A stretch of 64,000 nt of DNA from JAWKUK01 sp964402175 (lineage in GTDB: Bacteria; Planctomycetota; UBA1135; GCA-002686595): NCBI GenBank assembly GCA_964402175.1, contig CAYOBN010000015.1:16138-80137 (forward strand). The letters run 5' to 3'. The notes below the pieces were generated by a model. The model was given only the letters and a program-made list of their open reading frames with translations. It did no database searches and was not told the origin of the DNA. How positions within the stretch are numbered: position 1 is the stretch's first letter; the number at the start of each line of letters is the position of its first letter. Below are positions 50,237 through 59,197 of the stretch, piece by piece. The translations under genes were made by a program, and so were the position numbers.

Positions 50237-50941
50237 TCAGTGTGCCGCCCCCGCGCGATCGGTGACGCCCAGCAGGCGGCCTTTGTCGAGCTGCACGACC
50301 CGCTGCGCGCTCTCGGCGGCGTGGGGGTCGTGGGTCACCATCAAGATCGTCTTGCCGAGCTCGGAGTTGAGGCGCCGCAGGAGCTCCAGCACTTGATCCG
50401 CAGAGTCGCGGTCGAGGTCTCCGGTCGGTTCGTCCGCCAGCAGCAAAGCGGGGTCCGTGACCACCGCACGGGCGATCGCGCAGCGCTGCTCTTGACCGCC
50501 GGACAGCTGCCGCGGGCGGTGGCCGGTGCGATCGGCGAGGCCGACGAGCTCCAACGCGTAGAGCGCTCGCTCGCGCCGCTGCGCGCGCGACAGCGACGTC
50601 AGGGACAACGGGAGCATCACGTTCTCCAGCGCGCTCAGGACCGGGATGAGGTTGAAGCCCTGGAAGACGAAGCCGACGTTGGCGGCGCGCCAATCCGCCA
50701 GCTCTCCGCGGCTGAGCCGGGCCAGGTCCTCACCCGCGACGACCACCTGACCGGAGTCGGGCGTGTCCAGCGCACCGATCAGGTTCAGCAGCGTCGTCTT
50801 GCCGGAACCCGAGGGACCCATCAGCGCGTAGAAGCGCCCCGGATCCATGGTGAGATCGAGCCCATCGAGCACGCGGACCGTCTCGCCGCCGCGGGAATAC
50901 GTCTTGGTGACGCCTCTGAGGTTGATGCCGTTCTGGTCCAT
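50237..50941 (-). CDS. LolD/MacB-type ABC ATP-binding protein
   Basis: 234 aa from ATG 50941. Walker A MGPSGSGKTTLLNLIG, Q-loop FVFQGFNLIP, signature QLSGGQEQR, Walker B LLLADEPTGDLD and switch His in VTHDPHAA are all intact, as in LolD/MacB ATPases. An alternative GTG at 50995 overlaps the adaptor stop (GTGA) and would add 18 residues. Confidence 0.93.
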   Translation of the reverse strand: MDQNGINLRGVTKTYSRGGETVRVLDGLDLTMDPGRFYALMGPSGSGKTTLLNLIGALDTPDSGQVVVAGEDLARLSRGELADWRAANVGFVFQGFNLIPVLSALENVMLPLSLTSLSRAQRRERALYALELVGLADRTGHRPRQLSGGQEQRCAIARAVVTDPALLLADEPTGDLDRDSADQVLELLRRLNSELGKTILMVTHDPHAAESAQRVVQLDKGRLLGVTDRAGAAH

Positions 50942-50991
50942 GTCACTCGTTCCGCCGCTCGGCGGTGTGGGGATGCGCTGCGGGCGCGGGC

Positions 50992-52401
50992 TCACGGGGC
51001 GCTGACGCGCACCCGGCCGCCGTCGGCGAGCGACGCGGTCGGCGCGCTCACGACGCGGTCGCCTTCGGCGACCTCCGAGGGGTCTTCGAGAGCGCGTCGG
51101 CGGCCGACGGTCGCGCCGGGCGTGACGCGCCGGAAGCGCGCCGTGTCGCCCTCCACGACGAACACGCCCTGCACACCGTCGCGTTCGACCAGCGCGGTGC
51201 TCGGGACGAGCAGCTTCGGCGCGCTCGCGGGCTCGGGCGTCTCGGCAGTCTCTGGCGGGAACACCACGCGGGCGCCCATCTCGGGGCGCAGCCGCGGATC
51301 GAGCACGTCCAGGCCCACGCGCACCTCGATCGTCGCCTTCTGGCGATTCGCCGTCGGCCAGATGCGCAGCACGCGGCCCTTGAAGCGCTCGTTCGGGAAA
51401 GCGTCCAGATAGACCTCGGCGGGGCGCTCCTCGACGACCGACGAGAGGCTCGTCTCGGGCAGCTCGACCTGCACTTCGAGCGACTTCGGGTCGACCATCG
51501 TCGCGACCGAGCCGCGGCTCTGGCCGCCGAGCGCGTTGGGGGAGACGACCTCACCGACCTCCGCGTCCTTCAACACGACCACGCCATCGAAGGGCGCGCG
51601 CACGAACGTCTTGTCGAGGGTCGCCCGTGCGAGGTCCTTTGCAGCGGCGAGGACCGGCAGCCGCGCTGCGAGCTGTGCCACGTCCGCCTGTGCGACTTCG
51701 ACGTCCGCCTGCGCGCTGTCGACGGCGACGCGCGCGCTCTGGACGCCGGCCTCTGTCGATGCGACCCGCGCGCGTGTCTGGGTGACTGCGGCTTGCGCTT
51801 GATCGACCCGCTCGAGGGGCACGCCGCCGCTATCGACGAGCGCGGCGACCCGCGCGAGCTCGCGCTCGGCGAGCCCTTGGACCGAGCGCGCTTCGTCGGC
51901 GGCTGCAAGGGTCGCTGCGACCCGTGCTTCGGCCTCGACGAGGCGCCGCTCCGCGGCGCGGACGCGCGCAGCGCTGGCGTCGACGGCCGCTTGGGCCGCG
52001 ATGAGCTCAGCCTCCGCGCCGCGCAGCGCAGCTTCGAGCTCGTCGGAGTACAAGCGCGCGACGACGGCGCCCTTCTCGACGACGCTGCCTTCGGTGACGT
52101 TGAGCTCGACGATGCGACCCGGCGTATCCGCGGACAGCGCCGCGCGGCGCTGCGCGACGATGTAACCGTTGGCCGCGGTGCCCGACGCAGCGGCGACCGT
52201 ACCGAGGTCCCCGCGCACCACCGCAGCCACCTCGACGGGCTCACTGCCCGCGCGCGCCGCGAGCGCGAGCAGCGGCGCTCGGTACATGTAGCCGGCTCCA
52301 GCGAGCACCGCGAGGGCGAGCCAGGGGGCGAGGCGCGAGCGCCTCCGGTGGGCACGGCGCGGACCAGCGCCGCGGTCGATCTGGAGGCGGGAGAGGTCCA
52401 T
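50992..52401 (-). CDS. MacA-like periplasmic adaptor (membrane fusion protein)
   Basis: 469 aa from ATG 52401. An N-terminal membrane helix (LAPWLALAVLAGAGYMYRAPL), lipoyl halves (PGRIVELNVTEGSVVEKGAVVARL and FVRAPFDGVVVLKDAEVGEVV), a long alpha hairpin (about 110-220) and beta-barrel domain match RND/MacA adaptors. It heads the operon with an ATPase and two permeases, so the set is a MacAB-like exporter or lipoprotein/lipid transporter. No outer-membrane factor gene is present. Confidence 0.9.
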   Translation of the reverse strand: MDLSRLQIDRGAGPRRAHRRRSRLAPWLALAVLAGAGYMYRAPLLALAARAGSEPVEVAAVVRGDLGTVAAASGTAANGYIVAQRRAALSADTPGRIVELNVTEGSVVEKGAVVARLYSDELEAALRGAEAELIAAQAAVDASAARVRAAERRLVEAEARVAATLAAADEARSVQGLAERELARVAALVDSGGVPLERVDQAQAAVTQTRARVASTEAGVQSARVAVDSAQADVEVAQADVAQLAARLPVLAAAKDLARATLDKTFVRAPFDGVVVLKDAEVGEVVSPNALGGQSRGSVATMVDPKSLEVQVELPETSLSSVVEERPAEVYLDAFPNERFKGRVLRIWPTANRQKATIEVRVGLDVLDPRLRPEMGARVVFPPETAETPEPASAPKLLVPSTALVERDGVQGVFVVEGDTARFRRVTPGATVGRRRALEDPSEVAEGDRVVSAPTASLADGGRVRVSAP

Positions 52402-52507
52402 GGTCAGAGCTGCAGGCGCCCAGCAGGATACGGCGCGGAGCACCCGCCGGGGACCCGATTGTGGGGCTGGTGCCGGGCCGTGACCCTGCGCTGTGACGCG
52501 GGTCCCC

Positions 52508-54199
52508 TCAGCGCCTCTCCACCGGCTGCCCACCGCCCGGACGCAGCACGTGGCGTGCGCCCGCGGGGAGCGGCCCGAAGCGCTCCATCGAGCGATCCGG
52601 CCAGCGCACGACCACAGAGTCGATAGCCGTCACCGCCCCGAGGCCGACGTGCACGTCGGGCGACGAAGCCGCGGCGTAGCTGTCCGCGGTCCGCACCTCC
52701 GTCCGCCGACGCACGCCACCGGCTTCGATCCAGAGGACTGCGCCGAGGGCGGGCGCGCCGGAGGCGAGCTGGCAGGCGAGCGTCGCGTAACCGCCGCCAG
52801 CTTTCGGCGCCGTGTTGCGCAGCACGTGCGGAGCCGCATCGCGGTTGTGGACGACGATGTCGACGTCACCGTCGCCGTCGATGTCACCGAACGCAGCGGA
52901 GCGCGACGTGCGCGCGGGCGCACCGCGTAGGTCACCGGGCGGCTCGACGCGCTCGAAGCGGCGCTCGCGCGTGCCGCGCAGGACGACGTCGGGCTCCGCG
53001 AAGGGGTCCGCGACCGCTTCGGTATGGTCGCCGTGTGCGACCCGCCCGTTCGCCTGGAACCCGTCCAAGTGCCCGTCGTGGTCGAAGTCGAAGAAGCCGA
53101 CGCCGAACCGCGTGCGCTCACGCGAGCGTAGCGCGAGGCCCAGCATCGCCGCGCGCTCGCTGAAGCGGCCGCCTTCGTTGCGGAAGACCGAATCGGTCTC
53201 GTGCACGAGGTTCACGACGACCAGGTCCTCGTCGCCGTCGCAGTCGAGGTCGACCGCAGCGACGCCCATGCCCGCTTTCGGCGCGCCCAAGTTGTCCACC
53301 GCGCAGCCGAGGCGCGTGGCATCCTCGCGGAAGCGCCCCTCGCTCGGGTCCCAGCGCCAAAGGTGATTCGGGGTGCCGTCGTTCGCGACGAACAGCTCGG
53401 GGTGACCATCGTCGTCGAAGTCCGCGGTGACCACGCCGAGGCCGTTGCCGCGTCGCTCCAGGATCCCCGTCTCGCTCGAGACATCGACGAAGCGCCCGTT
53501 CCCTTCGTTGCGGAACAGCGTGTCTGGGGTCGGAGCGTCGTACGACTTCGGGCTGCAGTACGTGGGCTCACGCCCAGGATTACGGCACAGCGCCTCGCTC
53601 TCGACGCTCCAGTAGATGTAGTTGACGGCGAAGAGGTCCAGGTCACCATCGCCGTCGTAGTCGACGAACGCGGCGCTCGTCGACCAGAGGTCGCCGCCGA
53701 CCCCAGCGGACTCGGTGACGTCGAGGAAGCGCCCGCCGCCTTCGTTGCGCAGCAGCGTGTTGCGGCCGAGGTTCGTCACGTAGAGGTCGACGTCCCCGTC
53801 GCCGTCGTAGTCGCCCGTTGCGACGCCCATGCCGTAACCCGGGTCATCCGCGCCACTGCCCTCGGTGACATCTTCGAAGGTCCCGTCGCCGCGGTTCGCG
53901 TAGAGCCGATTGCGGAGGTCCGGAGCGCCCGTGCCGTCTGCCCGGCCGCCTTGGACGAGATACAGGTCGAGGTCGCCGTCGCCGTCCATGTCGAAGAGCG
54001 CGACGCCAGAGCTGATCACCTCGGGGAAGAGGTACCTGTCGCGGTGCCCGGACTGGTGCACAAAATCGACGCCGACGGCGCGCGCGACCTCTTCGAACCA
54101 CACGGGGGTCTCTGGGGTTTTGCCGCAGCCGACGAGCGCGCTCGCAGCGAAAGAGACCGCTGCGTACCGAATGCGAGCTCCGTGTGCTGCTTGTTTCAT
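52508..54199 (-). CDS. CRTAC1/FG-GAP repeat lipoprotein with ASPIC/UnbV end
   Basis: 563 aa. Lipobox-like SALVGCGK (Cys about 25). Repeated Ca-binding FG-GAP/VCBS units (DMDGDGDLDLY, DYDGDGDVDLY, DYDGDGDLDLF, DFDDDGHPELF, DLDCDGDEDLV, DIDGDGDVDIV) build a beta-propeller, followed by an ASPIC/UnbV domain near the C-terminus (VHVGLGAVTAIDSVVVRWPD). It is likely exposed on the cell surface; function is unknown. It is coupled to the TPR lipoprotein gene by a 4-nt overlap. Confidence 0.9.
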   Translation of the reverse strand: MKQAAHGARIRYAAVSFAASALVGCGKTPETPVWFEEVARAVGVDFVHQSGHRDRYLFPEVISSGVALFDMDGDGDLDLYLVQGGRADGTGAPDLRNRLYANRGDGTFEDVTEGSGADDPGYGMGVATGDYDGDGDVDLYVTNLGRNTLLRNEGGGRFLDVTESAGVGGDLWSTSAAFVDYDGDGDLDLFAVNYIYWSVESEALCRNPGREPTYCSPKSYDAPTPDTLFRNEGNGRFVDVSSETGILERRGNGLGVVTADFDDDGHPELFVANDGTPNHLWRWDPSEGRFREDATRLGCAVDNLGAPKAGMGVAAVDLDCDGDEDLVVVNLVHETDSVFRNEGGRFSERAAMLGLALRSRERTRFGVGFFDFDHDGHLDGFQANGRVAHGDHTEAVADPFAEPDVVLRGTRERRFERVEPPGDLRGAPARTSRSAAFGDIDGDGDVDIVVHNRDAAPHVLRNTAPKAGGGYATLACQLASGAPALGAVLWIEAGGVRRRTEVRTADSYAAASSPDVHVGLGAVTAIDSVVVRWPDRSMERFGPLPAGARHVLRPGGGQPVERR

Positions 54200-55578
54200 G
54201 GCTGCAGACCCTTCGCTGCGGCGCCGTGGAAGCTCCTTGCCGCGTCACAGGTGCGCTGTCGCTCCGCTGTGCTGCGCCCAGCGAGGCGCTGCACTTCGAG
54301 GACGAGCTTGAAATGGTCGAGGCTGGGCGCGCCATCGATTCGACCGAGCGCTTCTTCCAGAACGGCAACGGCGCGCGGCACCTCGCGCGCGCGCACGAGG
54401 TCTCGGGCGAGCGCCGCCGAGGTCAGCTCGTCGAAGGGCTCCACGGCGTACGCACGCTCGAACGCGGCGCGTGCGTCGCTCGCGCGGCCGCGTCTCAGCT
54501 GCAGCTCTGCCAAATGGAGCCATCCATCGGCCAGGCTGGGGTGTGCCTCCGTCACGCGCCGAGTCGTCTCGAGCGCCGCTTCGTCGCGTCCGCCGATCTG
54601 TTCGACGGTGGCCTTACCGAGGAGCAGCGATGCGTTGTCCGGTGTCGCGCGCAGGAGCGATTCCAGGAGCTGGAGCCCCTCGTCGGCTTTTCCCGAAACG
54701 GCCAGCACGACAGCCAGACGGGTCGTCGTCCGCGCATCGTCGGGCCGACGTGCGAGCACTTGCCGGTAGATGCTCGCCGCACCAGCGAGGTCCGCTGCAG
54801 CGGCTTTGGCGTCCGCTGTCTCGAGGAGCGCAGCGTCACCTGCCTCGAAGGTGTCGAGGTCCTGGGGCAGCTCGCTCCACTCGAGCATCGCCCCTTCCGT
54901 GGCGAGCAAATGCGGAGCCGCTTCTTCCAGTCGCCCCGCAGCACGGAGCGCGACGCCGAAGAGGTGGCGCAGGCCACGGAGGTCGGGTCGTCGCTCGAGC
55001 GCGGTCCGAACCGAGCGCAGCGCATCGTTCGAAGCGTCTGCCGCGAGCGCGACGAGGGCGAGCCCAGCCGGGCCGTCCGGCCATGCGGGCTGCAGCCGAT
55101 CGACCTCGCTGAACGCCTTGCGCGCGGCCTCCAGTCGGCCGTCTTCGAGCGCGAGTTGGCCGAGGCGGCGCCACGCCGCCGCGTGCTGCGGGTCGCAGCG
55201 GATCGCCTGCTCGAACCGCGCGCTGGCCGCCGCGTTGTCGTGGCCGTCCTGTGCCGCGATGCCGGCGCGGTAGTGCCAGGCCGCGACCTCGGGTTGCAGC
55301 GCCGACGCACCCTCGAAGGCCGCGCGGGCGAGCGGCCCCAGCGCGCTGCGCTCGGCGAGCCGGCCGAGGCGCACCCAGCGTCCGACGTCACCGGGCGCCG
55401 CGACGAGCGCGGCGTGCGCGTCGCGCAGCTCGCGCCGACCGATGGCCTCGAGCGTCGGCGGCAGAGCGAGCGGCGGCGGCTCGGGCGCGCCTCCGCCGCA
55501 GGCCATCAGGACAGCGAGCAGCAGCGCGCCGCAGGGCCAGCGCCGAGCGTCGCGAACGAGGTGGGGAGGGCGGGCCAT
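54196..55578 (-). CDS. TPR-repeat lipoprotein
   Basis: 460 aa from ATG 55578 (GTG 55587 also possible). Signal and lipobox LLLAVLMACGGG. The rest is built of about nine TPR-like helix pairs (for example AAWRRLGQLALEDGRLEAARKAF and DGWLHLAELQLRRGRASDARAAF). TPR lipoproteins commonly accompany CRTAC1 lipoproteins in Planctomycetes and Acidobacteria, which suggests a joint envelope role. Confidence 0.88.
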   Translation of the reverse strand: MARPPHLVRDARRWPCGALLLAVLMACGGGAPEPPPLALPPTLEAIGRRELRDAHAALVAAPGDVGRWVRLGRLAERSALGPLARAAFEGASALQPEVAAWHYRAGIAAQDGHDNAAASARFEQAIRCDPQHAAAWRRLGQLALEDGRLEAARKAFSEVDRLQPAWPDGPAGLALVALAADASNDALRSVRTALERRPDLRGLRHLFGVALRAAGRLEEAAPHLLATEGAMLEWSELPQDLDTFEAGDAALLETADAKAAAADLAGAASIYRQVLARRPDDARTTTRLAVVLAVSGKADEGLQLLESLLRATPDNASLLLGKATVEQIGGRDEAALETTRRVTEAHPSLADGWLHLAELQLRRGRASDARAAFERAYAVEPFDELTSAALARDLVRAREVPRAVAVLEEALGRIDGAPSLDHFKLVLEVQRLAGRSTAERQRTCDAARSFHGAAAKGLQP

Positions 55579-55688
55579 CGGTCGCACCCCCCAGGTTAGC
55601 GCAAGGGGGCCGCAACGGGCGCGCGCCGGGCCCGCCGGTTCCGCGCGCCAGCCTTTTCCCCGTCGAGCTTCCCCGTACGATCCAGGTG

Positions 55689-56852
55689 ATGCAGCCGACC
55701 ACCGTCCTGCGCGGCGCGACCGTGCACACCGGCGCCGCGACCCTCACCGACACCGCGCTCGTGCTCGCCGGCGGCGCTGTCGCGGCCCTCGTCCCAGAGC
55801 GCGAGGCCCCCCGCCGCTCCGATCGCGTCGTCGAGCTCGACGGGCTCCACCTCGCGCCGGGTTTCGTCGACCTGCAGGTCAACGGCGGCGGTGGGGTGAT
55901 GCTCAACGACGAGCCCACGCCCGAGGCCGTCGCGCGGATCGCTGCGGCCCACCGGCGCTTCGGCACGACCGCGCTCCTGCCGACATACATCACGGGCCCG
56001 CGCGAGGGCATGCGCGCTGCCGCGGAGGCCGTGCACGCCGCGCGCCGCGCGCAGCGCGCGTCGGGTGTGCTCGGTGTGCACTTCGAAGGCCCCTTTCTCG
56101 ATCCGCGTAAACCTGGCGCACACGCGGTCGAGTATCTCCGGCGGCCCGACGACGCGCTGCTGACCACGATCACCGACGCGACGCGCGATGGCGCCGCCGT
56201 GCTGTTGACGCTCGCTGCGTGCTGTGCGGACGCCGAGACGGTCGCGCGATTGCGGTCGGTTGGGGTGCGCCTCTCCCTGGGCCACTGCGGCGGGACCGCA
56301 GCGGAAGCCTCGACGGCGTTCGCCCGAGGGGTCACATCGGTCACACACCTCTTCAACGCGATGACCCCGCTCTCGAGCAGAGAGGGCGGCGTCGTCGCTG
56401 CGGCGCTCGATGCCGCAGCCCGCGGCGATGTGCGCTGCGGCCTGATCCTCGACGGTGTGCACGTCGCGTACGACGTCGCGCGTGTCGCGCTGCGCGCGGC
56501 TGGCCCAGGCGGGCTGTACCTCGTCACCGATGCCGTCGCCCCGGTCGGCGCCGAACTCGATTCGGCGGACTTCCAGCTCGGAGGCCAGCGTGTGCGCGTC
56601 GAAGCGGGACGCTGCATCAACGAGAGCGGCGCGCTCGCCGGTTCTGCGCTTGACATGCGCACCGCCGTCGCCAATGCGGTGCGCCACCTCGGGTTGCCTC
56701 TGGACGAAGCTCTGCGGATGGCCGCCACGTACCCGGCCGAGCTCATCGGCGTGCGCAAGGGACGCCTCGCGCCCGGCTACGATGCCGATGTGGTGATCTT
56801 CGACGACGAGCTCGGCCTGCACTCGACGATCGTAGGGGGTGAGCTCCCGTGA
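55689..56852 (+). CDS. nagA: N-acetylglucosamine-6-phosphate deacetylase
   Basis: 387 aa from ATG 55689. NagA motifs are in order: APGFVDLQVNGGGGV, HFEGPFLDPRKPGAH (metal ligand E133), LGHCGGT and VTHLFNAM (His ligands), LILDGVHV, and the catalytic Asp D281 in VTDAVAP. It would deacetylate GlcNAc-6-phosphate in amino-sugar breakdown or cell-wall recycling. It is divergent from the TPR gene (110 bp) and overlaps the ATP-grasp gene by GTGA. No nagB or nagE is in the window. Confidence 0.92.
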   Translation: MQPTTVLRGATVHTGAATLTDTALVLAGGAVAALVPEREAPRRSDRVVELDGLHLAPGFVDLQVNGGGGVMLNDEPTPEAVARIAAAHRRFGTTALLPTYITGPREGMRAAAEAVHAARRAQRASGVLGVHFEGPFLDPRKPGAHAVEYLRRPDDALLTTITDATRDGAAVLLTLAACCADAETVARLRSVGVRLSLGHCGGTAAEASTAFARGVTSVTHLFNAMTPLSSREGGVVAAALDAAARGDVRCGLILDGVHVAYDVARVALRAAGPGGLYLVTDAVAPVGAELDSADFQLGGQRVRVEAGRCINESGALAGSALDMRTAVANAVRHLGLPLDEALRMAATYPAELIGVRKGRLAPGYDADVVIFDDELGLHSTIVGGELP

Positions 56853-58012
56853 GCGCGCTCCACGCGCCCGTGGTCCTCGTCGTCGGCTTTCGCGCGGGGA
56901 TCGTCCGGGCGGCGGAGGAGCTCGGGGTCGAGCTCGCTGTCGTCGACCGTCGACCGCCGCCCGACGCGCTGCGCGACCGCGTGGCGTTCCATATCGTCCA
57001 CGAGTGGAGCGGACCCGTCGCGGCGCTCGTCGCAGCGGCCACGCGAGCGCTCGCTGGCCGCGATGTGCTCGCGGTGCTCGCGCTGACCGAGGGCGCCGTT
57101 CTGCCCGCCGCGCACCTGCGCGCAGCGTTCGGCGCACCCGGCAGCGATATCGCGACGGCCGAGCGTTGTTCGGACAAGCGGCGCATGAAAGCTGCGGTGC
57201 GCGCCGCGGGGATCCGCTGCGCGCCGTACGCACTGGTCGAACCCGAGACCCGCGTCGAGGACCTGGTCGAGCAGCTCGGGCTGCCCCTGGTGCTGAAGGA
57301 CCCGCGCTCGTCAGGCAGCCGCGGCCAGTGCGTGGCGCGCGACCTCGCGACTGCCCGGCGCGAGCTGCCTGGGCACGCGCTGGCGGAGGGCTTCGTGCGC
57401 GGCGTCGAGATGAGCGTCGAAGGGTTCATGCGCGCTGGAGAGCTCGTGTTCCTGAGCACCACCGAGTACCTCGTGCCGCTGCACGCGAACATCGTCCCGT
57501 CTGCGGTCGACGCGGAGACCGTGCGCTCGCTGCGCGAGCTCTTCGTGCGCGCGACCGAGTCGCTCGGGCTGCGTGTCGGTGTCGCGCACATGGAGGTCTT
57601 CCTCACCGCGGACGGCATCGTCTTCGGCGAGCTCGCTGCGCGCCCGCCAGGGGGGCGCTTGATGCCGCTGATGCAGCGCGCGTACGGCTTCGACCCCTAC
57701 GCGGCGCTGCTCGCGCTCGTGCTCGGCCGGCCCTTCGCGTTCCCTTCGGCTCCGCGCCGTTTTGCGGGCACGTGGGTCCTGCATCCGGGCACCGGGATCA
57801 TCGGCCGCATCGGGGGCCTCGACGCAGCGAGCGCCGTGCCGGGTGTGCGCCGCGTCGTCGTGCGAGTCCAGGAAGGTGACCGCATCCTGCCGCGCCTCGG
57901 CAGCGGGCAGGATGTCGGTTACATCGACGTCGAAGGTCCGAGCCGTGACGCGGTCGCGCTTGGCTTGACCGAGGCGCGGCGCGCGCTCGAGTTCGAGCTC
58001 GAGCGGCCGTGA
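56849..58012 (+). CDS. ATP-grasp domain protein
   Basis: 387 aa, GTG start. A pre-ATP-grasp region (1-100) precedes the ATP-grasp fold: DKRRMKAAVRAAGIRCAPY, PLVLKDPRSSGSRG (nucleotide-binding Lys), EGFVRGVEMSVEGF and metal/ATP residues in FGELAARPPGGRL (ExxxRxPGG). Its substrate is unknown; the N-terminus VVLVVGFRAGIVRAAEELG resembles carboxylate-amine ligases such as those of biotin carboxylase type. Coupled to nagA, so amino-sugar or cell-wall-related ligation is possible. Confidence 0.85.
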   Translation: MSALHAPVVLVVGFRAGIVRAAEELGVELAVVDRRPPPDALRDRVAFHIVHEWSGPVAALVAAATRALAGRDVLAVLALTEGAVLPAAHLRAAFGAPGSDIATAERCSDKRRMKAAVRAAGIRCAPYALVEPETRVEDLVEQLGLPLVLKDPRSSGSRGQCVARDLATARRELPGHALAEGFVRGVEMSVEGFMRAGELVFLSTTEYLVPLHANIVPSAVDAETVRSLRELFVRATESLGLRVGVAHMEVFLTADGIVFGELAARPPGGRLMPLMQRAYGFDPYAALLALVLGRPFAFPSAPRRFAGTWVLHPGTGIIGRIGGLDAASAVPGVRRVVVRVQEGDRILPRLGSGQDVGYIDVEGPSRDAVALGLTEARRALEFELERP

Positions 58013-58015
58013 CCG

Positions 58016-58339
58016 TCACAGGCGCAGCGTCGTGCGCAGCTCCGCGACCGCTTGTGCGAGGCCGATGCGCGAGCGGCGGTGCGGGCCCTCTTCGCGGTCG
58101 AGCGCCTCGGTGACCTCGGCCAGGACGAACCGCACGAGCCCCGGCGCGACGAGCCGCCCGTCGTCCAGCGGTGCGCGCTCGGCGAGCCACGCGGCGACCG
58201 TGCGGAGCGCTCCGCCGTCGGCAACGGAGCGCGCCTCGGATTGCAACAGTGCGAGCCTCAACGCGAGGCGGAGGCCGCTGTCGGTGCAGGGGAAGGAGCG
58301 CGGGCGGGACGTGGGGGAGTCGAGCGTGGCGTAGTGCAT
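58016..58339 (-). CDS. Small hypothetical protein
   Basis: 107 aa from ATG 58339, with a strong AGGAGG Shine-Dalgarno a few bases before the start, unusual for this window. Mostly helical, no signal peptide; no family recognised. Convergent with the ATP-grasp gene (3 bp apart) and divergent from the two-component genes. Confidence 0.62.
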   Translation of the reverse strand: MHYATLDSPTSRPRSFPCTDSGLRLALRLALLQSEARSVADGGALRTVAAWLAERAPLDDGRLVAPGLVRFVLAEVTEALDREEGPHRRSRIGLAQAVAELRTTLRL

Positions 58340-58424
58340 CGGTGACCTCCTGTTGCAACCTACCCCGCCCAGCGGGTCGCGGTCGGCTCGGCTCGCTCGG
58401 CGCTGCCTGTGATCCCCGCGGTCG

Positions 58425-58447
58425 CTCACGCGTGAGATTGCCGTGAG
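58425..58447 (+). promoter_or_regulatory. CGTGAG direct repeats and palindrome, candidate response-regulator site
   Basis: CTCACGCGTGAG (58425-58436) is a perfect 12-bp palindrome, and CGTGAG recurs at 58431 and 58442, an 11-bp period like OmpR/PhoB sites. It lies 48 bp before the response regulator start, suggesting autoregulation. Confidence 0.4.
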
Positions 58448-58494
58448 TTCTGAACCCCGCTGGAACGTGGCTTCGGCTCGTGTAGGCTGTCGGG

Positions 58495-59175
58495 ATGCGA
58501 GTGCTCGTCGTCGAGGACTACGCCCCCGTGCGGGGCGCTGTATTGACCGCCCTGCGGGACGAAGGCTGGAGCGTCGACGCCGCCGGCGACGGCACGGAGG
58601 GGCTGCGCCAGGCCGAGACCGGCGGGTACGACGTGATCATCCTCGACGTCATGCTGCCGGGCATCGGCGGCTTCGACGTCCTGCGCACCCTGCGCGAGCG
58701 CAAGGTGAAGTCGCACGTGCTGATGCTGACCGCGCGGGACGAGGTCGCGGACCGCGTGCAGGGCCTCGACCTCGGGGCGGACGACTACCTCGTAAAGCCG
58801 TTTGCGATGGAGGAGCTCGTCGCGCGGGTGCGCGCCCTCATGCGGCGTGAGTACGACAAGAAGGCCCCGATGGTGACGATCGGGCATGTCGAGATCCGCA
58901 CGACCGATCACGCGGTCTTCGTAGCGGGCGAGCCGGTGGAGTTCACCGCGCGCGAGTACGCGCTGCTCGAGTATCTCGCGCACCGCGCGGGAGAGATCGT
59001 CACGCGCGAGGACATCAAGCGCCATGTCTACGACGATGGCGAAGCGCTCGCCAGCAACGTCATCGATGTGTACGTCGGCTACCTGCGGCGCAAGATCGAG
59101 CGCGAGGGCCATCCGCCCTTGATCCGCACACGCCGCGGCGAAGGTTACATCTTCGGACCGAGGGGCGACGCGTGA
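58495..59175 (+). CDS. OmpR-family response regulator
   Basis: 226 aa. Receiver domain with acidic pocket ED (residues 7-8), phospho-acceptor D51 in VIILDVMLPG, and conserved Lys in DDYLVKPFAMEEL. The C-terminal winged helix (about 130-222) has YALLEYLAHRAGEIVTREDI and NVIDVYVGYLRRKIE, ending TRRGEGYIFGP. It is followed after 22 bp by its probable kinase. Confidence 0.94.
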   Translation: MRVLVVEDYAPVRGAVLTALRDEGWSVDAAGDGTEGLRQAETGGYDVIILDVMLPGIGGFDVLRTLRERKVKSHVLMLTARDEVADRVQGLDLGADDYLVKPFAMEELVARVRALMRREYDKKAPMVTIGHVEIRTTDHAVFVAGEPVEFTAREYALLEYLAHRAGEIVTREDIKRHVYDDGEALASNVIDVYVGYLRRKIEREGHPPLIRTRRGEGYIFGPRGDA

Positions 59176-59197
59176 GCGCGCGCCGCCCGGAGGCCGT

